From positions 1 through 13,636 of the forward strand of contig CAAEOW010000184.1 in the NCBI GenBank assembly GCA_900757705.1: DNA of 13,636 nt, in the 5' to 3' direction. The notes under the pieces are model-generated. The model did no database searches. It saw only the letters and a program-made list of their open reading frames with translations, and was not told the origin of the DNA. The first letter of the stretch is position 1; each line of letters begins with the position of its first letter. Source of the stretch: an uncultured Collinsella sp. GTDB lineage: Bacteria; Actinomycetota; Coriobacteriia; Coriobacteriales; Coriobacteriaceae. The translations under genes were made by a program, and so were the position numbers. Below, one piece after another: positions 7,004 to 13,636 of this stretch.

Positions 7004-7846
7004 ATGATTATTTTTTCCGATATGGATGGAACGCTGCTGACGAGTGATAAGCAGATGAGCGACGCCACCTGGGCGATGCTCGACGAGCTTGCGCGCCGCG
7101 GTATTGAGTTTGTGCCCTGCACAGGCCGTCCACTGTCAGGCGTCTTTGAGCCCATCCTCGCCCATCCCGCCGTGCACTACGCGGTCTGCGCCAATGGTGC
7201 CAGCGTCTGGCAGCTCGACGACGATACGCCCACCGATGCCTCACGTGCTACGCGCATTTTGAGCCGACCGCTCGACCGCGCCATCGCCCACCACGTCCAT
7301 AGCATTGCCACCGGCCATGACGTCACCTTCGATATCTTCGCGGACGGGCAGTGTTTCCTCCCCCGCTCGCTCTACACGCGCCTGGACGAATTCTGCGGCG
7401 GCGATCCTCACATCGCGGCTTCGCTCAAGCGCACACGAACACCGATCGACATGGATATCGACAGCAAGATCGACGAGGTCGAGACGCTCGAACGCATCGC
7501 CATGTACTGGCACGACCCCACCGATCGCGACGCCATCGCGGCGGCGCTCGACACGCTCGGAGGCATTGAGGTCACGCGTTCGTACGCCATGAATATCGAG
7601 GTCATGGGCACGGGCGCCACCAAGGGGACGGCCCTCACGTGGCTATGCGAACACCTGGGCGAGCGTCTCGCCGACGCCTGGGCGTTCGGCGACAACATCA
7701 ACGACATTCCCATGCTGCAGGCAGCAGGCCACGGCATGGCCATGGTCAACGGCGAGCCCGAAGACCGCGACGCCGCCGACGCCATCACCGAGTTCGACAA
7801 CGACCACGACGGCGTCGCCCGCACCATCATGGCCGCCCTCGCCTAG
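7004..7846 (+). CDS. Cof-type HAD-IIB hydrolase (sugar-phosphate phosphatase-like)
   Basis: A 280-residue cytoplasmic phosphatase of the haloacid dehalogenase superfamily. Motif I is FSDMDGTLL (Asp6 nucleophile, Asp8 acid/base), motif II CTGR (Thr40), motif III Lys207 in ATKGTAL, and motif IV GDNINDIPM (Asp230, Asp234 for Mg2+). The segment between about 80 and 195 is the C2-type cap that selects the substrate. Relatives hydrolyse sugar phosphates, FMN or pyridoxal phosphate, and the substrate cannot be told from sequence. AAAGGG (6989-6994) lies 9 bases before the ATG. The gene begins 25 bases after the citrate synthase terminator, so it may rely on read-through or a promoter I could not identify. 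It converges on a second HAD gene and ends exactly where an intergenic repeat begins. Confidence 0.9.
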   Translation: MIIFSDMDGTLLTSDKQMSDATWAMLDELARRGIEFVPCTGRPLSGVFEPILAHPAVHYAVCANGASVWQLDDDTPTDASRATRILSRPLDRAIAHHVHSIATGHDVTFDIFADGQCFLPRSLYTRLDEFCGGDPHIAASLKRTRTPIDMDIDSKIDEVETLERIAMYWHDPTDRDAIAAALDTLGGIEVTRSYAMNIEVMGTGATKGTALTWLCEHLGERLADAWAFGDNINDIPMLQAAGHGMAMVNGEPEDRDAADAITEFDNDHDGVARTIMAALA

Positions 7847-7901
7847 TCATTGGCCAGTCACTGGGGACGTTCTTGAATGACTAGTCGTTGGGGACAGTCT
7901 T
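7844..7901 (+). repeat. intergenic repeat, copy A
   Basis: A 58-base unit that begins with the TAG stop of the upstream HAD gene (TAGTCAT, 7844-7850), contains GGGGACGTTCTT (7863-7874) and the 17-mer GACTAGTCGTTGGGGAC (7879-7895), and ends in AGTCTT. The same elements, in the same order and with the same 4-base spacer, occur inverted at 8923-8969. Copy A has 11 extra bases after TAGTCAT. Such short GGGGAC-bearing repeats look like a dispersed REP-like family. Confidence 0.8.
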
Positions 7902-7955
7902 CGCGAAAAAGCTGCAAGGACTGTCCCCCACTGCCGGCAAAAAAGGAACGTCCCC
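7863..7955. terminator. nested inverted repeats between convergent genes, likely bidirectional terminator
   Basis: The outer arms GGGGACGTTC (7863-7872) and GAACGTCCCC (7946-7955) are perfectly complementary, as are the inner arms GGGGACAGTC (7890-7899) and GACTGTCCCC (7919-7928). GACTAGTC (7879-7886) is itself a palindrome. The structure fills the 119-base gap between two convergent HAD genes, as expected of a two-way transcription stop, though no long T-run is present on either side. Confidence 0.55.
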
Positions 7956-7965
7956 ATCTGCCGGA

Positions 7966-8760
7966 TTAAGCGAGACTCTCCAGCACGCGACGGAGCTCCT
8001 GCTGGACGGCGTGGTCGCGATTACAACCCACCACGCGATCGGCCACCGCCTTGAGCGCGGGGCGCGCGTTTCCCATCGCACAGCCCGTACCGACAAAGCG
8101 AATGATCTCGTAGTCGTTCATCGAGTCGCCAAACGCCATGACCTCGTCGCGTTCGACGCCATAGTGCTCCATGAGCTGTGCGATGCCCGAGGCCTTCGAC
8201 ACACCGGGCTGCATGGCATCGATCCACGCGTTGCCCGAAGGCGCAAAAGTAAAGAGCTGACCGAGTTCACGCTGCAGTACGTAAGCGCTGTCCATAACGG
8301 CACCGTCATCGCAAAAGATACTCGCCTTGATGATATTTACGCTGGGATCGGGCAGCTCCCAAATACGCTCGGCATTGGGAAGGTCCTTATCGACCTCACG
8401 CACGAACTTGCTCTCGTCATCGAGCAGGAAGGACTTGGTACGGTCAAAGAGCGCAAGATGCAGATTGGGAAACGTCGCGACGGCTTGGGCGAGCCTTCGA
8501 ATCGCCAGGTGCGAATACACCTCACGGTCTACCATCTTGCCGTCGGCGAAGACCTGGGCACCGTTAGCGGCGACAAAGTCCATCTTGTCGCGAACGGGCG
8601 CAAAGAACTCGCACAGGCGATCGTAGCGACGACCTGACGATGCGGCGAAATGCACGCCATGCTCGCGTAGCGCCAGAATCAGTTCGTAGGTCTCGGGAGG
8701 CACCTGGCCGTTTTCGTCAAGCAACGTGCCGTCCATATCGGATGCAATCAGTTTAAACAT
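7966..8760 (-). CDS. Cof-type HAD-IIB hydrolase (second copy, divergent in sequence)
   Basis: A 264-residue cytoplasmic HAD phosphatase. Motif I is ASDMDGTLL (Asp8, Asp10), motif II SSGRR (Ser42), motif III Lys189 in VSKASGI, and motif IV GDSMNDYEI (Asp212, Asp216). The cap (about 80-185) shares little with that of the convergent HAD gene, so the two are not a recent duplication and probably act on different phosphorylated metabolites. GAAGGGAG lies 7 bases before the ATG, but this ribosome site forms the 3' arm of a long hairpin (8766-8827), so initiation may be controlled. A plausible promoter lies just upstream of that hairpin. The gene is bracketed by inverted copies of an intergenic repeat. 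Substrate unknown. Confidence 0.9.
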   Translation of the reverse strand: MFKLIASDMDGTLLDENGQVPPETYELILALREHGVHFAASSGRRYDRLCEFFAPVRDKMDFVAANGAQVFADGKMVDREVYSHLAIRRLAQAVATFPNLHLALFDRTKSFLLDDESKFVREVDKDLPNAERIWELPDPSVNIIKASIFCDDGAVMDSAYVLQRELGQLFTFAPSGNAWIDAMQPGVSKASGIAQLMEHYGVERDEVMAFGDSMNDYEIIRFVGTGCAMGNARPALKAVADRVVGCNRDHAVQQELRRVLESLA

Positions 8761-8765
8761 AGAAA

Positions 8766-8827
8766 AGCTCCCTTCGGGCTTGTTGGAATCGAACGTGTAT
8801 CCGATTCCAACGTACCCAAAGGGAGCT
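8766..8827 (-). promoter_or_regulatory. leader hairpin that masks the HAD gene's ribosome binding site
   Basis: AGCTCCCTT (8766-8774) pairs with AAGGGAGCT (8819-8827), GGG (8776-8778) with CCC (8815-8817), and GTTGGAATCG (8782-8791) with CGATTCCAAC (8802-8811) around a 10-base loop. On the minus strand the last arm contains the Shine-Dalgarno AAGGGAG, and TTTTCT follows directly before the start codon. It is therefore either an RNA element controlling translation or an intrinsic terminator (perhaps for ade) whose 3' arm doubles as ribosome site. No known riboswitch consensus was recognised. Confidence 0.6.
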
Positions 8828-8830
8828 CAA

Positions 8831-8859
8831 ATAAGACTCCGCGGGCGTAAACGTTACAA
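8831..8859 (-). promoter_or_regulatory. putative promoter of the second HAD gene
   Basis: Read on the minus strand, TTGTAA (8854-8859) and TCTTAT (8831-8836) are 17 bases apart, each matching 4 of 6 consensus bases. Transcription would begin near 8824, so the message would start within the first arm of the leader hairpin. The assignment is by eye. Confidence 0.4.
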
Positions 8860-8922
8860 GGACCTGGCAAATAGCTCACACATGCCAGAGGTCTCACGGT
8901 CGCGGCGTCAGGCGACACGCCA

Positions 8923-8969
8923 AAGAGTGTCCCCAACGACTAGTCGTTTAAGAACGTCCCCGATGACTA
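8923..8969 (-). repeat. intergenic repeat, copy B (inverted)
   Basis: On the minus strand this 47-base unit starts with the TAG stop of adenine deaminase (TAGTCAT), then GGGGACGTTCTT (8950-8961), four bases, and the 17-mer GACTAGTCGTTGGGGAC (8929-8945), ending ACTCTT. It matches copy A at 7844-7901 almost base for base apart from an 11-base gap. GACTAGTC occurs twice (8938-8945 and 8965-8972). A small hairpin GACAC/GTGTC (8914-8918, 8927-8931) takes the place of copy A's inner stem. Confidence 0.8.
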
Positions 8970-10787
8970 GTCGGCGTAGGTGAAGGTTGTAACGTCGAAC
9001 ATGCCCTCGGGGCGGATGCGGAGCGTCGGGATCACCGGCAGGGGCAGGAAAATGATGCCCATGATGGGGTCGAGCGGCGGCTCAATACCCATGGCGCGCG
9101 CCTTGACCATAAAGTCGTCGTGCTGCGCGGCAACGTCCTCGGCCGTACCCTCGCTCATAAGGCCACCGAGCGCCAGCGGAATGCGCGCCACGACCTCGCC
9201 GTTGCGCACCAGCACGTGGCCGCCCTGGCCCACGGCCTCAACGGCAGCCATCATATCCGCCGCATTGTCGCCCACCACGCACACGTTATGCGAATCGTGG
9301 CCGATCGTGGAGGCAATGGCACCACCGGTGATGGTGAAACCGCGCACCCAACCGCGACCGATATGCTTGCCGACCAAGCCCAGACCGGCGGGGCCGTCGC
9401 CGTCGACACCCTCGACCTGCAACGACACGCCACGGCCATGGCGCTCAATCAGCATAATGCGGCGCAAGTCCTCATCAGTCTCGGGGCGAATCATGCCCGT
9501 GATAGCCATGCCCGGGATCACATCGATAACGGCCTCGCCCGGCTTAAAGGCATAGTCGAACACATCGAGCGAAAGCTTCGGCAGCTTAACGGAGGCACGC
9601 AGCTCATCGGCAAGGGCCGCAACCTCGGCCATCTCGGGTGCAATCTCGCCCACAAAGGTGCCGTCCTGCGCCACCAGGGCACCGGCGGCATATACGCGAT
9701 GCGGAGCCGTGGCAAACGTCAGATCATTGAGCACCAGCAGGTCGGCACGCTTGCCCGGGGCAATCGCACCGCGTAGCTCGTACGGGTCGCGGCAGCCGTG
9801 ATCCAGGCCAAACGCCTCGGCCGTGGAGAGGGACGCCATAGAGATGGCAACCACGGGGTCAATGCCGGCCTCGATAGCCACACGGCAGGCGTTGTCGATC
9901 ATACCGGTCGAAAGCGCGTCGGAGGGAGCACGGTCGTCGGTCGCAAAGCAGCAGCGGCGGGCACGGGCGGGGTTTTCCAGCAGCATCGGCGACAAGTTGG
10001 CCAGGTCATGGCTGCACGTACCCTCGCGCAGCATCACATACATGCCGCGGGACAGCTTGTCGAGTGCCTCCTCGGGAATCGTCGACTCGTGGTCGGCGAT
10101 AATGCCCGCCGCGGCATAGGCGTTGAGGTCCTTTCCGGCAACGAGCGGCGCATGGCCGTCAACCTGCTTGGATGGCGTCTGGTTGGCAGCATCGATGCGA
10201 GCACAGGTCTCGGGGTCGGCCATAAAGACGCCCGGCAGGTTCATCATTTCGCCCAGACCAAAGACATCGCCCGGATGCTCGGCAAAAAACGCCTGCATAT
10301 CGGCAGCCGAAATAACGGCACCGGCCTGCTCGTCGGGCAGCGCGGGCACGCACGAAGGCATCATGTACTTGATGGAGATGGGTGCGCGGCGGCCGTCCTC
10401 GATCATAAAGCGCAGGCCGTCGAGCCCCGCCACGTTGGCGATCTCGTGGCTGTCGGCAATAGCGGTGGTGGTACCGCGCGTCGCCGCCATGCGCGCATAC
10501 TCGGCAGGGCGGATGTTCGAAGACTCGATATGCAAGTGTCCGTCAATAAAACCGGGGGCAAGATAGCGGCCCTGGCAATCGATGACCTCGGCAGCCTCAT
10601 ACGTACCGGCGGCATCGTCGCGACCATCGTAGAGCACACCGACGATCACGCCATCCTTAACGACAACGCTACCGAGCGCCACACGCTGGCCGTACACATC
10701 GACGATCTGCGCGTTGGTAAACAGCGTGTCGACGGGAACACGCCCCTCGGCGGCCTCGATCACAGACCTCATGACCTCAACGGACAT
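8967..10787 (-). CDS. ade: adenine deaminase
   Basis: Deaminates adenine to hypoxanthine and ammonia in purine salvage; a cytoplasmic metalloenzyme of the amidohydrolase superfamily. In the 606-residue product the metal-site motifs are PGFIDGHLHIES (about 78-89), ADSHEIANVAG (111-121), Glu180 in GLGEMMN, His212 in VDGHAP, His233 in ADHES and ATDDR (Asp284). The C-terminal domain carries the family's GHDSHN and ends in a region with FLPLPVIP. Length agrees with bacterial Ade proteins (about 580-610). AAAGGAG lies 5 bases before the ATG. The gene lies downstream of tyrS but is separated by a strong terminator, so it likely has its own promoter. Its TAG stop falls inside a GACTAGTC palindrome that begins repeat copy B. 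Confidence 0.95.
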   Translation of the reverse strand: MSVEVMRSVIEAAEGRVPVDTLFTNAQIVDVYGQRVALGSVVVKDGVIVGVLYDGRDDAAGTYEAAEVIDCQGRYLAPGFIDGHLHIESSNIRPAEYARMAATRGTTTAIADSHEIANVAGLDGLRFMIEDGRRAPISIKYMMPSCVPALPDEQAGAVISAADMQAFFAEHPGDVFGLGEMMNLPGVFMADPETCARIDAANQTPSKQVDGHAPLVAGKDLNAYAAAGIIADHESTIPEEALDKLSRGMYVMLREGTCSHDLANLSPMLLENPARARRCCFATDDRAPSDALSTGMIDNACRVAIEAGIDPVVAISMASLSTAEAFGLDHGCRDPYELRGAIAPGKRADLLVLNDLTFATAPHRVYAAGALVAQDGTFVGEIAPEMAEVAALADELRASVKLPKLSLDVFDYAFKPGEAVIDVIPGMAITGMIRPETDEDLRRIMLIERHGRGVSLQVEGVDGDGPAGLGLVGKHIGRGWVRGFTITGGAIASTIGHDSHNVCVVGDNAADMMAAVEAVGQGGHVLVRNGEVVARIPLALGGLMSEGTAEDVAAQHDDFMVKARAMGIEPPLDPIMGIIFLPLPVIPTLRIRPEGMFDVTTFTYAD

Positions 10788-10813
10788 ACATACTCCTTTA
10801 ACCGTAGAAATAA

Positions 10814-10841
10814 CTGCGGGGCGGACGGGCCTTCACCGCAG
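10814..10841 (-). promoter_or_regulatory. small hairpin in the ade leader
   Basis: CTGCGG (10814-10819) pairs with CCGCAG (10836-10841), 15 bases upstream of the ade Shine-Dalgarno. The loop is GC-rich. It does not match the purine riboswitch core, so only generic leader structure can be claimed. Confidence 0.25.
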
Positions 10842-10854
10842 CAAACCAATAGCC

Positions 10855-10883
10855 ATTGTATGCCCAAAAGAAAGTCCCGCTAA
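10855..10883 (-). promoter_or_regulatory. putative ade promoter
   Basis: On the minus strand TACAAT (10855-10860) is a good -10 box (5 of 6). A weak -35, TTAGCG (10878-10883, 3 of 6), lies 17 bases upstream. It sits downstream of the tyrS terminator and 67 bases before the ade start, where an independent promoter is needed. Confidence 0.4.
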
Positions 10884-10945
10884 CACCCCTTCCGCTTAAC
10901 GGCACCGCCAAATGATCCCTCCGTCCCCAAGGGATCGTCGTAACC

Positions 10946-10981
10946 AAAAAGGCCGCAGTCGGGATTCCCGGCTGCGGCCTT
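10946..10981 (-). terminator. Rho-independent terminator of tyrS
   Basis: AAGGCCGCAG (10949-10958) pairs with CTGCGGCCTT (10972-10981). The stem continues through a G-T pair and CGGG/CCCG to a 3-base loop, about 15 bp in all. On the minus strand it is followed by a T-run (AAAAA at 10946-10950 on plus), 28 bases after the tyrS stop. A second stem, GATCCCT/AGGGATC (10914-10936), lies just beyond. Confidence 0.93.
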
Positions 10982-11008
10982 ATTGCACTTGTGAGGTCAA
11001 CTCGCTCG

Positions 11009-12220
11009 TTAGACCAACTTAAAGCCCTTGCGCTTGCCCACGGAGAGGGTGTCGCCCAGCTTGAGCGCGCTGGGGTCGATGTTGTAGCTCTTGGGAGCCA
11101 CGGCCTCGCCATTAATCTTGACGCCGCCGCCGTCGATATCGCGACGGGCCTGGCCGGCGCTGGCCGAAAGTCCCAGATCCTTGAGCAGGCCGGCGAGGTA
11201 GATCTGACCCTCGTCGTTGACGGTCAGCTCGACATGCTTCTCGGGGAAGTCGGCGAGCTGGCCTTCCTTGAACACGCGGTCGAACTCGGCCTGAGCCTCG
11301 TCGCCGGCACCGGCGCCGTGGTAGGTGTCGCACAGGTCGCGGCCCAGGGCACGCTTGAGCTCATAGGGGTCGGCAGAGCCATCGGCCAAAGCGGCGTCGA
11401 TCTTGTCGACCTCGGCCGGGGTGAGCGAGCTGGCCAGACGATAGTACTTGCCGATCATCTCGTCGGGGATGGACATGGTCTTGCCGAACATATCCTTGGG
11501 GGCGTCGGTCAGGCCGATGTAGTTGCCATAGGACTTGGACATCTTACGAACGCCATCGGTGCCCTCGAGCAGCGGCATGGTGAGCGCGATCTGGGGCTCC
11601 ATGCCCATCTTCTCCATGAGCTCGCGGCCGGCGAGCAGGTTGAAGAGCTGATCGGTGCCACCCATCTCCACGTCGGCCTTGATCTGCACAGAGTCGAAGG
11701 CCTGCATCACGGGATACAGGAACTCATGCAGGGCGATCGGCGTCTGAGACTGGTAGCGCTTGGTAAAGTCGTCGCGCTCAAGGATGCGGGCAACGGTGAA
11801 CTTGGAGCACACCTGCAGCAGACCGGCCAGATCCATCGACAGAATCCAGTCACCGTTGTGCACGATGGTGGTCTTCTCGGGGTCCAGGATCTTCATGGCC
11901 TGGCTCACGTAGGTCTCGGCATTGGCCTCGATCTGCTCCTGCGAAAGCTGCGGGCGGGTGGAGTTCTTGCCCGAGGGGTCGCCGATCAGCGCGGTGCCGT
12001 TGCCGATGATAAGGGTGACGTTGTGGCCCAGGTCCTGGAACTGGCGCATCTTGCGCAGCGGCACGGCATGGCCCAGGTGCAGGTCGGGGCTGGTGGGGTC
12101 GACGCCGAGCTTGATGTTGAGGGGCTCGCCCTTCTCAAGCTTCTTACGAAGGTCGGCCTCGGGGACGATCTTCGCAGCGCCCGAGGTGATGATACGCATT
12201 TGCTCGTCAACAGACAGCAT
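11009..12220 (-). CDS. tyrS: tyrosyl-tRNA synthetase
   Basis: Charges tRNA-Tyr with tyrosine; a cytoplasmic class I aminoacyl-tRNA synthetase. In the 403-residue product the HIGH motif reads HLGH (48-51), preceded by the LGVDPTSPDLHLGH context, and the second signature is KMSKS (226-230). That spelling, rather than KFGKT, places it in the TyrZ-like branch. An S4 RNA-binding domain occupies about 340-403 (LSASAGQARRDIDGGGVKING). The frame is open to 12316, but the start is clearly the ATG at 12220: AAAGGAGG is 7 bases upstream and homologous sequence begins there. The 96-base gap to the U32 gene is too short for, and lacks the conserved core of, a T-box. A small stem AGCACC/GGTGCT (12242-12268) precedes the ribosome site. 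A strong terminator follows the gene. Confidence 0.96.
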   Translation of the reverse strand: MLSVDEQMRIITSGAAKIVPEADLRKKLEKGEPLNIKLGVDPTSPDLHLGHAVPLRKMRQFQDLGHNVTLIIGNGTALIGDPSGKNSTRPQLSQEQIEANAETYVSQAMKILDPEKTTIVHNGDWILSMDLAGLLQVCSKFTVARILERDDFTKRYQSQTPIALHEFLYPVMQAFDSVQIKADVEMGGTDQLFNLLAGRELMEKMGMEPQIALTMPLLEGTDGVRKMSKSYGNYIGLTDAPKDMFGKTMSIPDEMIGKYYRLASSLTPAEVDKIDAALADGSADPYELKRALGRDLCDTYHGAGAGDEAQAEFDRVFKEGQLADFPEKHVELTVNDEGQIYLAGLLKDLGLSASAGQARRDIDGGGVKINGEAVAPKSYNIDPSALKLGDTLSVGKRKGFKLV

Positions 12221-12301
12221 TGGGTATCCTCCTTTTGCTATAGCACCCTCACCGGATACGGCGGTGCTGGAAGTCCATAAACTCTCATATGATAACAAAC
12301 T

Positions 12302-12352
12302 GACGCGACGCGGCACCTACGACAGGAAAATCCTCGTCCTGCCGCACGCGTC
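12302..12352 (-). terminator. hairpin across the U32 peptidase stop codon, possible terminator
   Basis: GACGCG (12302-12307) pairs with CGCGTC (12347-12352) and GCGGC (12310-12314) with GCCGC (12341-12345), with a small internal loop between them. The TAG stop (12317-12319) lies inside the large loop. On the minus strand AGTTTGTT follows, a weak U-tract. It could end the U32 transcript before tyrS. Confidence 0.4.
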
Positions 12353-13636
12353 AACGGCGACCGGCAGACGTGTACCGTCACGCTCGACCAGATAGCGTAC
12401 CTGCCGACGACGCAAGCAGTCGCGGCAACGGACCTGTCCCGTCGCATCGGTAGCGCAGACGCCCTCGGCGGTCAGCAGGCAGTGCTCGCACACCATAAGC
12501 TCGGGACGATCGGCGTCGACCGGACCCCAGACGCCGGGTTCAGCAGCCAGTTCGGCAATACGCTCCGCATCATTGCCGAGCAACTCGGCCGGCAAGTACA
12601 CCCGCCCCGCACCGAGTTCGCGCAGCCAGGCAAGCGTGGCCCGATTCGCGCAGAACACCGGCGCCGCCACGTCAAACGTCACGCCCAGCTCGCGAGCGAT
12701 CACCACCTGTCCTAGGTTGCGGCAGACGACGCGCCCGGCACGCTGTGTCAGTGAGCGGGTCCGGTCAGCGTCACCCGTGCGGCACACCTCGTCAAGCACC
12801 ACAGCGGCGTCGGACAAATCGAGTTCTCCGCGCGGGTCGGCATCCATCAGCTGCCAAGCAAAAACCATGCGAGCGGGAGCCGTGCACTCCACCAACTCCG
12901 TCGACGCACCGCCATCCACCGCAACGTCCTCAAAGGGCAGTACCTCAACGGCACGTGCAACGGGCGCAATCGCATCTGCCTCGGCCCGCATGCGCTCCAA
13001 CACCGTTGCCGTTTGCCCCAGCACGCCGGCACTGCGAATCAGGTACACCTCGCAGCCCGCGTCCACCTTACGCTTGCAATGCACGACGACGCGCTTCCCC
13101 GCTGCGGCATCCACCGGGCAGGGCACCTGCGGCCAGCGCTTGGGCACATCGGGACGCGCGTCGGCACCCGGATAGAACCGAATCTCGAGCGTGTCACCCG
13201 CCGCCACGGCGGCATCGAGCTCGACGGTCACTTCCTCGTGGCCAACGGCCACCAGGCGTCCCACGCGCACACCTTGGTTGATCGCACGCTCAAAGCTCAT
13301 AAGCTCGGCGCCCGAACGCCCCCGCAGATACGCGTCGGTAAACCCGCGGTTGAACGACCGGCCCAGCTCGCGTTCAAGCTCTTCCACGGCACCGGGGTCC
13401 CACGCGCCGTCGCACAGCATATCGAGCGCCCGGCGCCACACCCGCACCACGTTAAAGACGTAGTCGGGATTCTTCATGCGCCCCTCGATCTTGAGCGACG
13501 CCACGCCGGCATCTACAAGCTCGGGCAGATGCGCAATACCCAGATAGTCGCGCGGGCACAGCAGGCGATCTCCCTCGACGGCGACAACGCTCTGTCCCGC
13601 CTCGTCCACCAGGTCGTACGCCAGACGGCACGGCTG
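12317..13636 (-). CDS. U32 family peptidase (5' end beyond window)
   Basis: Partial gene: the frame is open through the right edge, so the visible 439 residues are the C-terminal part. A GTG at 13609 is not the start, because the nine codons before it (QPCRLAYDL) continue the family pattern Q-C-R-Y-L-DE. The U32/PrtC-like features visible are the CPRDYLGIAHLPELVDAGV segment, then SLKIEGRMKNPDYV, the most conserved part of the family after the Cys-rich signature (which must lie outside the window). Near the end is a Cys cluster, CEHCLL...GVC...CRDC, as in long U32 proteins. Members act as collagenase-like peptidases or in 23S rRNA hydroxylation (RlhA), so the reaction here is open. The protein ends at RTRIFLS, at a point where relatives as I remember them usually continue. 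Confidence 0.85.
   Translation of the reverse strand, partial: QPCRLAYDLVDEAGQSVVAVEGDRLLCPRDYLGIAHLPELVDAGVASLKIEGRMKNPDYVFNVVRVWRRALDMLCDGAWDPGAVEELERELGRSFNRGFTDAYLRGRSGAELMSFERAINQGVRVGRLVAVGHEEVTVELDAAVAAGDTLEIRFYPGADARPDVPKRWPQVPCPVDAAAGKRVVVHCKRKVDAGCEVYLIRSAGVLGQTATVLERMRAEADAIAPVARAVEVLPFEDVAVDGGASTELVECTAPARMVFAWQLMDADPRGELDLSDAAVVLDEVCRTGDADRTRSLTQRAGRVVCRNLGQVVIARELGVTFDVAAPVFCANRATLAWLRELGAGRVYLPAELLGNDAERIAELAAEPGVWGPVDADRPELMVCEHCLLTAEGVCATDATGQVRCRDCLRRRQVRYLVERDGTRLPVAVDACGRTRIFLS

Noticed and set aside
7888..8637. 249-codon plus-strand frame over the second HAD gene
   Set aside because: It begins inside the intergenic repeat and mirrors the HAD gene; its peptide matches nothing I recognise.
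10788..10860. Purine riboswitch upstream of ade
   Set aside because: GGTTTG and TTTCTACGG recall parts of the core, but the P1 helix and the spacing of the two loops are absent.
9798..10883. 361-codon plus-strand frame opposite adenine deaminase
   Set aside because: Antisense shadow of ade; no motif or ribosome site, while the opposite strand encodes a complete enzyme.
10991..12280. 429-codon plus-strand frame opposite tyrS
   Set aside because: Mirror of the tyrS codon pattern with His/Gly/Leu-rich translation and no domain.
12221..12316. T-box leader upstream of tyrS
   Set aside because: The gap is under 100 bases and lacks the conserved T-box core and an antiterminator/terminator pair; GGTGCCGCG near the U32 end is only a partial resemblance.
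12221..12316. N-terminal extension of TyrS to 12316
   Set aside because: The extra 32 residues are unlike any TyrRS, and AAAGGAGG sits 7 bases before the ATG at 12220.

Overview
The window reads as chromosomal DNA of a high-GC gut actinobacterium of the Coriobacteriia, most like Collinsella. This rests on the GC-rich codon use of the housekeeping genes, the gene set (adenine deaminase, KMSKS-type tyrosyl-tRNA synthetase, two Cof-type HAD phosphatases, U32 peptidase, a long citrate synthase) and the GGGGACGTTCTT / GACTAGTC intergenic repeats. The assignment is from recognition, not from a search.

Left part (1-4736) is accessory. A two-gene ABC exporter operon on the minus strand (ATPase at 133-873, a very large permease at 879-3101) diverges from a plus-strand pair: a four-helix DUF2975-type membrane protein and a YozG-like Cro/CI regulator. 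The 117-base gap between them is AT-rich and carries three dyad symmetries, one lying over a plausible -10 box. Directly after the regulator's stop codon an open frame encodes only the catalytic half of a tyrosine recombinase. Sampled lines suggest GC rises at that junction (about 52 percent within the ABC operon against about 62-65 percent to the right), so the exporter/regulator block looks like acquired DNA abutting a broken integrase.

Right part (4737-13636) is core-like. An ACT-domain protein and citrate synthase lie head to tail on the plus strand, closed by a strong terminator, followed by a HAD phosphatase. A second HAD phosphatase is convergent to it. Further right, on the minus strand, come adenine deaminase, tyrosyl-tRNA synthetase and a U32 peptidase that runs off the right edge. 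tyrS ends in a textbook terminator, so ade probably has its own promoter. The second HAD gene is bracketed by inverted copies of one repeat, each beginning at the stop codon of the neighbouring gene, and its ribosome binding site lies inside a large hairpin.

No wholly new system could be demonstrated. The strongest leads are the internally duplicated permease with its divergent DUF2975/XRE pair, the xre-integrase junction, the stop-codon-anchored repeat family, and the structured leader of the second HAD gene. No tRNA, rRNA or CRISPR array was seen.
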